NCBI RefSeq assembly: GCF_014235845.1 | Contig: NZ_JACJUQ010000015.1 | Span: 1 to 49,587, forward strand | Direction: 5' to 3' | Source: Pontivivens nitratireducens | GTDB taxonomy: Bacteria > Pseudomonadota > Alphaproteobacteria > Rhodobacterales > Rhodobacteraceae | Length of the DNA stretch: 49,587 bases | In this document: positions 26,745-37,209 of the stretch, one piece after another | How the letters are laid out: every line of letters begins with the position of its first letter | Numbering within the stretch: position 1 is the stretch's first letter | Translations under genes and position numbers: made by a program | Notes under the pieces: model-generated | What the model was told of the DNA's origin: nothing | What the model saw: only the letters and a program-made list of their open reading frames with translations | The model's database searches: none

Positions 26745-28214
26745 TCACTCCGCCCAGCTTACGCCGGTCAGATCGGTCGCCTGCGTGGGAGAGTTTTCCC
26801 ACAACCCGCGTAGCCGCGCATCCGCGACACCGGTTTTGGCCAACTGGAACAGATAGGCGTTCACGTGCTGCTCCGCGATCATCGTCTGGGCGTCCTTCAA
26901 CAACGCGGTCCGGGCGCTGTCGTCGGTGGTGGCGCTCAGTTCCTCCATGATCGCGACGAACTCCGGCGCGGCATAGTCGAAGTAGTAGTCTTCGCGCGCG
27001 TAGATGCCGATATCCATCGGCTCCGTGTGGCTGACGATGGTGAGCCCGTAGTCGCGCCCCTTGAACACGGTTTCCAACCAGTCGGCCCATTCGACGTTGG
27101 TGATCTCCGTCTCGATGCCGACCTCACGCAGTTGTGCGGCGATGATCTCACCCCCACGGCGGGCATAGACGGGCGGCGGCAGTTTCAGCGTGGTGGTGAA
27201 ACCGTCGGGATAGCCTGCCTCCGCCAACAGTTCACGCGACCGCTCGGGGTCATGGTTCGACAGATCCGACAGGTCCGTATAGGCGGGATGGTGCGGCGCG
27301 AAATGGGTGGTGATGGGCGTGCCATAGCCGAACATCGCCCCGTCGATGATGGCCTGCCGGTCGATGGCATGGGCCACGGCCGCACGCACCAGCGGGTTGT
27401 CGAAGGGTTCGACGCCGTTGTTCATGGCGAGGATCGTCTCACCCTCGGTCGAGCCGACGATGACCGTATAGCGTGGGTCCGATTCGAACTGCACCAGATT
27501 TTCCGGCGCGGGGAAGACGGGGAATGCATCCAGATCGCCGGCCATCATGGCCGCGAACGCCGCCGTGGGATCCGAGATGAACTTGAACGTCGCGGATTCG
27601 AGCGCGACCGGATCCCCCCAATAGGCATCGTTGCGCACCAACTCCACCCGATCGCCCTGCACCCAGTCCGCGAATCGGAACGGCCCGGTGCCCACGGGAG
27701 AGGTGGCATTGTCGGCGGCGGATTCTTCGGCCACGATCACCGCGTCGCCCCATGCCAGATTGAACGGAAGCGCACCGTTGGGTGCCTCCAGCGTCACGCG
27801 CACCTGGCTCGGGCTGATCACCTCGACCGCGGTGATGCCGTCGAACAGCGCCTTTTGCGCGTTGGTCGAATCCTCCGCCCGCGCCCGATCCAGAGTGAAC
27901 TTCACGTCCTCCGCATCGAAGGCGGTGCCGTCATGGAACGTCGCGCCCTCGACCAGGGTGAAGGTATAGACGGTGCCATCATCGCTGATGTCCCATGCGC
28001 GCGCCAGCCCGGGCAGGATTGCGCCATCGGGTCCGAAGCGGGTCAGCCCCTCGAAGATATTGGCATAGACGACCTCGTCGATGGCGGCGGCGGCACCGCC
28101 CGTCGGATCGAGATTCGGCGGCTCCAGCTGCATACCCAGCGTGATCGACGTCTCTTGCGCAATCGCCGTGGTCGCGAACATCGCGGCGGCGAAGGTCAGG
28201 CCCAGTTGCTTCAT
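26745..28214 (-). CDS. Peptide ABC transporter substrate-binding protein
   Basis: 489 residues of the DppA/OppA class. A signal peptide (about 20 residues, ending TTAIAQ) is followed directly by the mature domain. Typical blocks: VVYANIFEGLTRFGPDG, GATFHDGTAFDAEDVKFTLDR, GTGPFRFADW, and VRAAVAHAIDRQAI. ATG 28214 has GGGGAG 7 bases before it; the open frame upstream is non-coding. No lipobox, so it is a soluble periplasmic protein. It is the capture component for the permeases and fused ATPase further along the same strand. Exact ligand unknown; adjacent M20 and M32 hydrolases suggest peptides or N-acyl amino acids. Confidence 0.93.
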   Translation of the reverse strand: MKQLGLTFAAAMFATTAIAQETSITLGMQLEPPNLDPTGGAAAAIDEVVYANIFEGLTRFGPDGAILPGLARAWDISDDGTVYTFTLVEGATFHDGTAFDAEDVKFTLDRARAEDSTNAQKALFDGITAVEVISPSQVRVTLEAPNGALPFNLAWGDAVIVAEESAADNATSPVGTGPFRFADWVQGDRVELVRNDAYWGDPVALESATFKFISDPTAAFAAMMAGDLDAFPVFPAPENLVQFESDPRYTVIVGSTEGETILAMNNGVEPFDNPLVRAAVAHAIDRQAIIDGAMFGYGTPITTHFAPHHPAYTDLSDLSNHDPERSRELLAEAGYPDGFTTTLKLPPPVYARRGGEIIAAQLREVGIETEITNVEWADWLETVFKGRDYGLTIVSHTEPMDIGIYAREDYYFDYAAPEFVAIMEELSATTDDSARTALLKDAQTMIAEQHVNAYLFQLAKTGVADARLRGLWENSPTQATDLTGVSWAE

Positions 28215-28258
28215 CGGTATCTCCCCTATTATCTGCCTTTTTCGACAGTCGGTCCGAA

Positions 28259-28306
28259 GCATGCGCCAGACCATATCGAAAATCCACCGGGACCGCACGC
28301 ATGCGC
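28259..28306 (-). promoter_or_regulatory. Repeated GCATGCGC before the binding-protein gene
   Basis: GCATGCGC occurs at 28259-28266 and again at 28299-28306, 40 bases apart (about four helical turns), in the 96-base gap between the M20 and binding-protein genes. Each contains the palindrome GCATGC. A possible operator pair; weak evidence. Confidence 0.25.
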
Positions 28307-28310
28307 AATA

Positions 28311-29591
28311 CTACTTCGCATCCGCACAACCGAGCAGTGTTTTCAAAGCCTGTCCCATCACCTTCGCCGAATCCAGCATATCCTGCACGCCGATCCATTC
28401 GTCGGGCTGATGGGCGAGGTCCAGAACCCCCGGGCCGTAGGCGATGCAGTTCTTCAGCCGCCCGATCCGGTCGATATGTTTCTGGTCGTAGGTTCCGGGG
28501 GACACGACATAATCCGGCTCGTTGCCCAGTATGTCACGGATCGCATCGCTGACAGCCGTAACCACCGGGGCCGCGCGGTCGGTCATGCTCGGCTGCACCT
28601 CGAACATATCGCTGAGCGTGTAGTCGAAGCCATCCCGCCGCGCCGCCACCCGGTCGAGCACGTCGCGCATCTCGGCCTTTACCTGCGCGATATCCTCTTC
28701 CATCAGAAAACGCCGGTCGATGATCATGCTGGCCCGGTCCGCGACGCAGGGCGCGGGCAGGCCGGTATAGCCTTCTTCCGGCACCGGTGCGCCCCCATGG
28801 ATGGAGTTGATGTTGAGCGTCGATTGCTTTGCCCCCTCGGGGATCACCGGCATCGCGGTGCGTTTCAGCGCCAGTGCGGGAAACAGGCTGGCCTCCATTT
28901 CGGCCACCACCGCGCCCATGTGCCGGATCGCGCAATCGCCCAGAAACGGCATGGAGCCGTGGGCGATGCGGCCCCGCGTCTCGACCTCGGCCCACCAGAC
29001 GCCGCGATGGCCCAGACAGACACGATCCTTGTGCAGGGGCTCGGGGATGATGACATGCTGCACGCGCGCCGGATCGAACCAGCCGCGTTCGGCCAGATAG
29101 GCCACCCCGCCGAAACCACCGGATTCCTCATCCGCCGTGCCGCTGATCTCGATCGCGCCTGCGAAATCGGGATAGGTGGCGATGAACGCCTCCGCCGCGA
29201 TGATCGAGGTTGCCAGCCCGCCCTTCATGTCACAGGCCCCACGGCCATAGATCCTGCCATCACGCAATTCGCCGCCGAACGGATCGACGGTCCAGCCGTG
29301 CCCGACCTCGACCACATCTGTGTGGGAGTTGAAGTGAACGCACTCCCCGGCCCGCGCCCCCTCACGCCTGGCGATGACGTTCCAGCGGGGATACCTGTCA
29401 CTGTCACCCAGCGCCCCCTCGGCGCGGACCAGCGTCACGTCGAAGCCGGAGCCGGCAAGCCGGTCGCGCAGATACTCGCAAATCTCGCGGTATCCGCGGC
29501 CGGGCGGGTTCAACGTGGGCATGCGGATCAGGTCCTGCGTCAGTGCGATCAAATCCTCGCGCCGCGCCTCGATCGCCTCGTTCAAATCCAT
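28311..29591 (-). CDS. M20 family metallohydrolase (ArgE/DapE-like)
   Basis: 426 residues, cytoplasmic, two-zinc amidohydrolase. Metal and catalytic blocks are in order: HFNSHTDVV (metal His and Asp), YGRGACDMKGG (bridging Asp) and GTADEESGG (catalytic Glu pair). The dimerisation domain lies in the middle. It belongs to the ArgE/DapE/aminoacylase group and cannot be named more exactly. ATG 29591 begins MDLNEAIEAR; the frame upstream is non-coding. It precedes the peptide transporter genes on the same strand and may deacylate imported substrates. Confidence 0.88.
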   Translation of the reverse strand: MDLNEAIEARREDLIALTQDLIRMPTLNPPGRGYREICEYLRDRLAGSGFDVTLVRAEGALGDSDRYPRWNVIARREGARAGECVHFNSHTDVVEVGHGWTVDPFGGELRDGRIYGRGACDMKGGLATSIIAAEAFIATYPDFAGAIEISGTADEESGGFGGVAYLAERGWFDPARVQHVIIPEPLHKDRVCLGHRGVWWAEVETRGRIAHGSMPFLGDCAIRHMGAVVAEMEASLFPALALKRTAMPVIPEGAKQSTLNINSIHGGAPVPEEGYTGLPAPCVADRASMIIDRRFLMEEDIAQVKAEMRDVLDRVAARRDGFDYTLSDMFEVQPSMTDRAAPVVTAVSDAIRDILGNEPDYVVSPGTYDQKHIDRIGRLKNCIAYGPGVLDLAHQPDEWIGVQDMLDSAKVMGQALKTLLGCADAK

Positions 29592-29715
29592 GAATACCTC
29601 CGTCCGGCACAGGTTAGACCCAGGGACAGGGTGCGGTCCAGCCGCTGTCATGGAACCCTCCAGCGCTGGAATCGCGTTTCTCCTGCATGGAACTGACAGC
29701 AGGAAGGAAGATCCC

Positions 29716-30162
29716 ATGTCCTACGGCCGCTTTTTCGCAATGATCGCAACGTCGACGCTGGTGATGTACGGGCTGATGTACCTGAACACCTATGCCATTG
29801 ATCATGTCTACTTCAGTCAGACCAGATCGTGGATGGCGCTGTACATGGGCGCCGTGATGGCGATCATCATGCTGGCGTTCATGCTGGGCATGTATTCGAA
29901 CCGCAAGGTGAACATGGCGATCTTCGCCGGGTCCGCGCTGGTGTTCGCGGCATCGCTCTATCTGGTGCGCTCGCAGGATACGGTGGGTGACGTGGCGTGG
30001 ATGAAGGCGATGATTCCGCACCATTCCATCGCGATCCTGACATCGGAGCGGGCGCACATCTCCGACCCCCGTGTGGCGGAACTGGCGCAGCAGATCATCG
30101 AGGCACAGCGCAAGGAGATCGACGAGATGAAATTCCTGATCGACGATCTGCAGGCGCGCTGA
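29716..30162 (+). CDS. DUF305 membrane protein
   Basis: 148 residues. Three hydrophobic helices lie at about 8-30, 41-60 and 66-84, followed by a short DUF305 segment with the paired histidines MIPHHSIAIL (about 96-105) and a charged helix at the end. DUF305 proteins are ferritin-like helical domains, often linked to copper or metal handling, but no function is proved. ATG 29716 has AAGGAAG 6-13 bases upstream. Divergent from the M20 gene; upstream of dnaN. Confidence 0.8.
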   Translation: MSYGRFFAMIATSTLVMYGLMYLNTYAIDHVYFSQTRSWMALYMGAVMAIIMLAFMLGMYSNRKVNMAIFAGSALVFAASLYLVRSQDTVGDVAWMKAMIPHHSIAILTSERAHISDPRVAELAQQIIEAQRKEIDEMKFLIDDLQAR

Positions 30163-30324
30163 TCCGATCATCTTATCCGATCCCCGATCCCGGGACCGTC
30201 GCGGCGGGGCCGATTGACCCGATCAGCCGGGCAAATCGCGTTGCTCAGCGAAAGGGGTTTGCACTCCGCCCCGGTTCCCCTTACCGTTTCCGTCCGAATT
30301 ACCCCCGGAATGGAGTCCCGACCG

Positions 30325-31443
30325 ATGAAAGCCAGCATCGAACGCAGCGCCCTGCTCAAGGCGATGAGCCGCGCACAATCGGTCGTCGAGCGTCGCAACA
30401 CCATTCCGATCCTCGCCAACGTGCTGATCGAGGCGGACGGCGCCGACATCTCCTTCCGCGCCACCGATCTGGACATCGAGGTCGTGGACAAGGCCGCCGC
30501 CATGGTCTCGCAGGCAGGCTCCACCACCGTGGGGGCGGGCCTGCTGCACGAAATCGTGCGCAAGCTGCCCGACGGCTCCACGGTTGAGCTGCACGCCGAT
30601 GCCGCAACCGGCCGGATGGAAGTCCGCGCGGGGCGCTCGCACTTCTCGCTGGCCACGTTGCCGCGTGAGGATTTCCCCGTGATGGCGTCGAGCGAGTACG
30701 ACACCAACTTCTCGACCAAGGCCGCGATCCTGCGCCGCCTGTTCGACAAGGCGAAATTCGCGATCTCGACCGAGGAAACACGCTATTACCTCAACGGTAT
30801 CTACCTGCATTCCGCGACCGCCCCGGCCGGCCAGATGCTGCGCGCCGTGGCCACGGACGGGCACCGCCTTGCCTGCATCGACGCCGAACTGCCCGATGGT
30901 GCGGATGCGATCCCCGGCGTGATCGTTCCGCGCAAGACCGTGACCGAAGTGCTCAAATTGCTGGCCGATGACGACGCCGACATCGCGGTGTCCGTGTCCG
31001 AGACGAAGATCCGCTTCGCCACTCCGGAAATCACTCTGACATCCAAGGTTATCGACGGCTCGTTCCCCGATTATACCCGTGTGATCCCGCAGCAGAACCA
31101 GAAGCGGATGGAGGTCGATGCCTCCGATTTCGCCAAGGCGGTGGACCGGGTTTCCACCGTCTCCTCCGAACGCTCACGCGCGGTGAAGCTCGCCCTGGAT
31201 GAGGATCGCCTGATCCTGTCCGTCAACGCGCCCGATTCCGGAGCCGCGGATGAGGAACTGGCCGTCGCCTATGCGGATGAACGGCTGGAAATCGGCTTCA
31301 ACGCGAAGTACCTGCTGGAAATCGCCAGTCAGGTGGACCGCGAAAACGCGGTGTTCCTGTTCAACTCCTCCGGCGATCCGACCCTGATGCGCGAAGGCAA
31401 TGACGACAGCGCGATTTACGTCGTCATGCCGATGCGGGTCTGA
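30325..31443 (+). CDS. dnaN: DNA polymerase III beta sliding clamp
   Basis: 372 residues: three clamp domains of about 120 each. Conserved features: the opening MKASIERSALLKAMSRAQSV, RNTIPILANVLIEA, VATDGHRLA in domain 2, and the C-terminal YVVMPMRV, the family ending. It forms the ring that tethers the replicative polymerase. recF follows after 11 bases. dnaA, which commonly precedes dnaN, is absent: the gene upstream is the DUF305 protein. Confidence 0.97.
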   Translation: MKASIERSALLKAMSRAQSVVERRNTIPILANVLIEADGADISFRATDLDIEVVDKAAAMVSQAGSTTVGAGLLHEIVRKLPDGSTVELHADAATGRMEVRAGRSHFSLATLPREDFPVMASSEYDTNFSTKAAILRRLFDKAKFAISTEETRYYLNGIYLHSATAPAGQMLRAVATDGHRLACIDAELPDGADAIPGVIVPRKTVTEVLKLLADDDADIAVSVSETKIRFATPEITLTSKVIDGSFPDYTRVIPQQNQKRMEVDASDFAKAVDRVSTVSSERSRAVKLALDEDRLILSVNAPDSGAADEELAVAYADERLEIGFNAKYLLEIASQVDRENAVFLFNSSGDPTLMREGNDDSAIYVVMPMRV

Positions 31444-31454
31444 CGCGGGCCACC

Positions 31455-32546
31455 TTGCCTCACATCACCTCGCTTCGCCTGTCGCATTTCCGCTCGCATA
31501 TCCAGACCACGATCGAGGCGGATATGCGTCCGGTGGCGATCTGGGGGGCGAACGGCGCGGGCAAGACCAATATCCTCGAAGCGATCTCCCTTCTGTCGCC
31601 CGGCAGGGGGCTGCGGCGCGCCACGGCGGACGAATTGGGCCGCAGACCTGACGACCTGGGCTGGCGGGTGCGGGCCGACATAACCGCCGATGCGGATCAC
31701 CGGATCGTCACCGGGGCGACGGGGGGCGACCCGCGCACCGTGCGCATCGACGACAAGGCGACCTCGCAGGCCGCGCTCGGCCGATTGCTGCGTGTCGTCT
31801 GGCTGGTTCCCGTGATGGACCGTTTGTGGCTGGAGGGTGCGGCGGATCGCAGGCGGTTTCTGGACCGCATGACCCTCAGCTTCGACCCCGAACATGGCGA
31901 CACCGTACTGCGATATGAAAAGGCGATGCGCGAACGCAACCGCCTGCTGCGCGATCAGGTCACCGATCCATCCTGGTACGCCGCCCTGGAACAGCAGATG
32001 GGTGACACCGCCGTACGGGTGACCGCCGCACGACGCGACACCATCGCACGGCTTGCGCAGGCGCAGGGAAATGCCACCACCGCCTTTCCGTCCTCCACCC
32101 TCAGCCTCACCGGGCCCGACGGTCTGCCGGAGGAGAGCGACGAGATGACCGCGCGTCTGGCCGATCACCGTCGCCGCGATCTGGCTGCCGGGCGGTCGCT
32201 GATCGGGCCGCATCGCGCCGATCTGACCGCGCTCTACGCTGCGAAGGGCGTGCCGGCCCGAAACTGTTCCACCGGGGAGCAGAAGGCCCTGCTGATTTCC
32301 CTCGTGCTCGCCAATGCACGCGCGTTGTCCGCGGATGGCAAGGGCACACCGGTCCTGCTGCTGGATGAGGTCGCGGCGCATCTCGACCCCTCGCGCCGGG
32401 GGGCGCTGTATGCGGAGATTCTGGAGCTTGGGATTCAGGCCTGGATGACCGGCACGGACGCTACGCTTTTCAGCGAGCTTAACAACCATGCGTTGAATCT
32501 GGAAGTCACCGACAGCGACGGCCACTCCACCATTACGCGCCACTGA
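31455..32546 (+). CDS. recF: DNA replication and repair protein RecF
   Basis: 363-residue SMC-like ATPase for RecFOR gap repair. Walker A is WGANGAGKTNILEAIS (about 29-45), signature CSTGEQKALL near 274, and Walker B PVLLLDEVAAHLD near 300. The start is TTG 31455; no ATG is available before Walker A, and the reading MPHITSLRLSHFRSH matches the family's N-terminus. There is no strong SD, consistent with coupling to dnaN 11 bases upstream. Confidence 0.95.
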   Translation: MPHITSLRLSHFRSHIQTTIEADMRPVAIWGANGAGKTNILEAISLLSPGRGLRRATADELGRRPDDLGWRVRADITADADHRIVTGATGGDPRTVRIDDKATSQAALGRLLRVVWLVPVMDRLWLEGAADRRRFLDRMTLSFDPEHGDTVLRYEKAMRERNRLLRDQVTDPSWYAALEQQMGDTAVRVTAARRDTIARLAQAQGNATTAFPSSTLSLTGPDGLPEESDEMTARLADHRRRDLAAGRSLIGPHRADLTALYAAKGVPARNCSTGEQKALLISLVLANARALSADGKGTPVLLLDEVAAHLDPSRRGALYAEILELGIQAWMTGTDATLFSELNNHALNLEVTDSDGHSTITRH

Positions 32547-32557
32547 TCCGGCCTGCG

Positions 32558-32683
32558 TTAACCATACTTTCACCTCCCGAAGACACGGAAGGCCCCAGTA
32601 TAGCCTGCGAGGCAACGGTTACTTAAAAGTTAAAATTTTAGTAAAAATGATAACAACTTATAGGATTTACTCGGATTAACCAT
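32558..32683 (+). promoter_or_regulatory. AT-rich leader with two TTAACCAT (CtrA-like) half-sites
   Basis: TTAACCAT occurs at 32558-32565 and 32676-32683, flanking an unusually AT-rich stretch (about 32619-32670, with runs such as TTAAAAGTTAAAATTTTAG). TTAACCAT is a half-site form associated with the response regulator CtrA in alphaproteobacteria. It lies between recF and the aldolase gene. No DnaA box is visible. The functional role is inferred only. Confidence 0.4.
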
Positions 32684-32721
32684 TTGTCGATGATCTCATC
32701 ATCAACTTAAGGAAGAGTAAC

Positions 32722-33543
32722 ATGACCCACTTCAAAGCCAAGCTCGCTGACCCGGCCAAGCGCCTCTCGATGCATGTCAACGTCATCCCCTCCGCCGTAA
32801 CGACCCAGGCGATCGCCGCCTCGGGCGCTGATGTGGTCGTGATCGACCGGGAACATGGCGCGGTCGATTACGGCACCTGCCACGCGATGATCGCCGCAAC
32901 CCAGGGAACCGAATGCGCCCCCGTCGTGCGCGTGTCGGACATCAACACGGCCGAGGTGAAGCGCGTGCTCGATCTGGGGGCCGAGGGCATCATCTTCCCG
33001 CTGGTCCGCGATGTGGAGGACGTGCGCCTTGCCGTTTCCTCGATGCGCTATCCCGGCTCAATGGGCGCGCGCGGGTTCGGACCGTTCATCGCCCATTCGC
33101 GCTGGCCGTCCGACATGATGACTTACGCGCGCACAATCGAGGATCGTCTGACCTGCGGCATTCTGATCGAAACTGTTGAGGCCGTGGCCAATATCGACGC
33201 CATCGTCGCGGAGGAAGGCATCGACTACATGATCCTCGCGGCCTTCGACCTCAGCGCGACGATGGGCATTCCGGGCCAGTTCGACCACCCGCATTTCGTC
33301 AAGGCCTGTGCCAAGGTCGAGCAGGCCGCACGTGGCGCCGGCATCCCGCTCGGGGGCATTGCCATGACGGAGCAGGACGCGGCGGAACGCTTCGCCCACG
33401 GCTACCGGATCATCGCGGGTTTCGATGTGCTGCACCTCAAGGCGAAGGTGGCGCAAACGGCAGCCTGGACCCGCCGTCCGGATTCGGTGCACACCTATGT
33501 CTCCGGCACCGCAGCGCAGCATTCGCTGACTGTTCCGCACTGA
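32722..33543 (+). CDS. HpcH/HpaI-family aldolase
   Basis: 273 residues, a class II pyruvate-dependent aldolase of the HpcH/HpaI fold. Active-site positions are present: Glu-His in VIDREHGAVDYG, an arginine in VVRVSD, a metal glutamate in GILIETVEAV and a metal aspartate in AAFDLSATMGIPG. It cleaves or forms a 2-keto-3-deoxy acid; the substrate cannot be told. ATG 32722 has AAGGAAG 6 bases upstream. The gene is unusual in lying between recF and gyrB, behind an AT-rich leader. It ends at a hairpin at 33584-33604. Confidence 0.88.
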   Translation: MTHFKAKLADPAKRLSMHVNVIPSAVTTQAIAASGADVVVIDREHGAVDYGTCHAMIAATQGTECAPVVRVSDINTAEVKRVLDLGAEGIIFPLVRDVEDVRLAVSSMRYPGSMGARGFGPFIAHSRWPSDMMTYARTIEDRLTCGILIETVEAVANIDAIVAEEGIDYMILAAFDLSATMGIPGQFDHPHFVKACAKVEQAARGAGIPLGGIAMTEQDAAERFAHGYRIIAGFDVLHLKAKVAQTAAWTRRPDSVHTYVSGTAAQHSLTVPH

Positions 33544-33564
33544 GCACGGGCGTTCACTTTCCCT

Positions 33565-33572
33565 AAATATCC
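33565..33572 (-). repeat. Extragenic GGATATTT motif, copy 4
   Basis: AAATATCC on the plus strand, 21 bases after the aldolase stop and 12 bases before the terminator-like hairpin. Same orientation relative to the upstream gene as copy 2. Confidence 0.5.
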
Positions 33573-33583
33573 GCGCCGCAGGC

Positions 33584-33604
33584 AGCCCCCCGCATCGGGG
33601 GGCT
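33584..33604 (+). terminator. Hairpin after the aldolase gene
   Basis: AGCCCCCC (33584-33591), loop GCATC, GGGGGGCT (33597-33604): a perfect 8-base stem, very GC-rich, 40 bases after the stop. Only TCG follows, so U-tract support is poor. Confidence 0.55.
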
Positions 33605-33723
33605 TCGCCATGTTCACACCGAAAACCGTCCGCCATATCCCCGTCGCACCGCACCCCCTGCAATTTCATGGCAAAGGCGTGACAATCCCCCCCGCAGCGG
33701 ATAAAAGGAAGGCCACAATATAA

Positions 33724-36150
<2,427 letters not shown>

Positions 36151-36324
36151 TCGGGCTTTCCGGATCAGCCATGGCGGGCTGAACATGATCGGGGCCAGGT
36201 GATCGACGCAGTCGTGTCGGTCACCTGAGACGGATTTCAGCGCCGCTCCCCCCGTGGATGTGCCAGCCAAGGCGGAACGACTTGCTCTGGCTGCGAGAAC
36301 AGCGCCGGACGAAAGGAACTGACC
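36151..36324. other. Gap after gyrB with an inverted repeat
   Basis: 174 bases without a supported gene. CAGGTGA (36196-36202) and TCACCTG (36221-36227) form a 7-base inverted repeat with an 18-base spacer, about 45 bases after the gyrB stop. No T-tract. It may be a loose transcript end or a binding site for the next gene. Confidence 0.3.
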
Positions 36325-36972
36325 ATGACAACCCAACCTCTTGTGATCGACATCGTATCGGACGTGATGTGCCCATGGTGCATTATCGGCTATCGCCAAC
36401 TGGCCCGCGCGCTGGAGGAAACCGGCGTACCGCACGAGATTCACTGGCACCCGTTCGAACTGAACCCCGAAATGCCGGCCGAGGGGCAGAACATGCGCGA
36501 ACATATCGTCGAGAAATATGGCGCCACGCCCGAACAATCGGAACAGAACCGGGCGCAGATGACGGCTCTGGGCGCGCAACTCGGCTTCGACTTCCGGTTT
36601 ACGGAGGAATTTCGGATGCACAATACCTTCGTCGCCCATCAATTGCTGCACTGGGCGGATCAGCAAGGTCGGAAGCACGATCTGAAGATGGCGCTGTTCA
36701 CGGCGCATTTCACCGATCGGCGCAACCTGTCGGACAACACGGTGCTGGCGGACGTGGCGGGCGAAATCGGTCTGGACCGGGACGAAGCCCTCGCGGTGAT
36801 GCAGGACCAGCGGTTCGCGCAGGTCGTGCGCGAACAGGAACAGTTCTGGATCAATCAGGGCATTACCGGTGTTCCCGCCGTGGTTCTGGACCGCAAGCAT
36901 CTGGTGACGGGGGCGCAGGGCGTGGAAAACTACAGCGCCATCCTGCGCCAGGTGACTCAGGCAGAGGGCTGA
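36325..36972 (+). CDS. DsbA-family oxidoreductase (FrnE-like)
   Basis: 215 residues with the thioredoxin-fold opening VIDIVSDVMCPWCIIGY: redox motif CPWC (Cys16, Cys19). The helical insert spans about 60-150, and the cis-proline loop is GITGVPAVVLD. No signal peptide, so it acts in the cytoplasm, as FrnE-type proteins do. Substrate unknown. GAAAGGAA precedes ATG 36325. A strong hairpin follows the stop. Confidence 0.9.
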   Translation: MTTQPLVIDIVSDVMCPWCIIGYRQLARALEETGVPHEIHWHPFELNPEMPAEGQNMREHIVEKYGATPEQSEQNRAQMTALGAQLGFDFRFTEEFRMHNTFVAHQLLHWADQQGRKHDLKMALFTAHFTDRRNLSDNTVLADVAGEIGLDRDEALAVMQDQRFAQVVREQEQFWINQGITGVPAVVLDRKHLVTGAQGVENYSAILRQVTQAEG

Positions 36973-36987
36973 CCCCTGCCCGGCGAG

Positions 36988-37013
36988 GCCGCTGTTTCGC
37001 AAACAGCGGCTTT
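36988..37013 (+). terminator. Terminator of the DsbA-like gene
   Basis: GCCGCTGTTT (36988-36997), loop CGC, AAACAGCGGC (37001-37010): a perfect 10-base stem followed by TTT. It lies 15 bases after the stop codon. Confidence 0.75.
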
Positions 37014-37209
37014 CGCGATCTCGCTTGCGGAACCGGTTAAGGCGGGCCGGGATCAGATAAATCCCTGCGGCGGTCCAGATCACTCGTACGCTATCAGCGC
37101 CACCGTACTGCGACCACCCTCATCCATTCTGCGTTAGAAACGCGCCACGACCTTGCCCGTCGCCCGCGCCTGCCGCACAAATGCAGGGAACCTGCACGTG
37201 GAGGACCTG

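Noticed and set aside
26865-29696. Long plus-strand open frame opposite the binding-protein and M20 genes
   Set aside because: Same reason: antisense to two well-supported genes, no SD, no recognisable domains.
30163-30324. Origin of replication upstream of dnaN
   Set aside because: The gap has no DnaA boxes beyond a poor TTATCCGAT and is not AT-rich.
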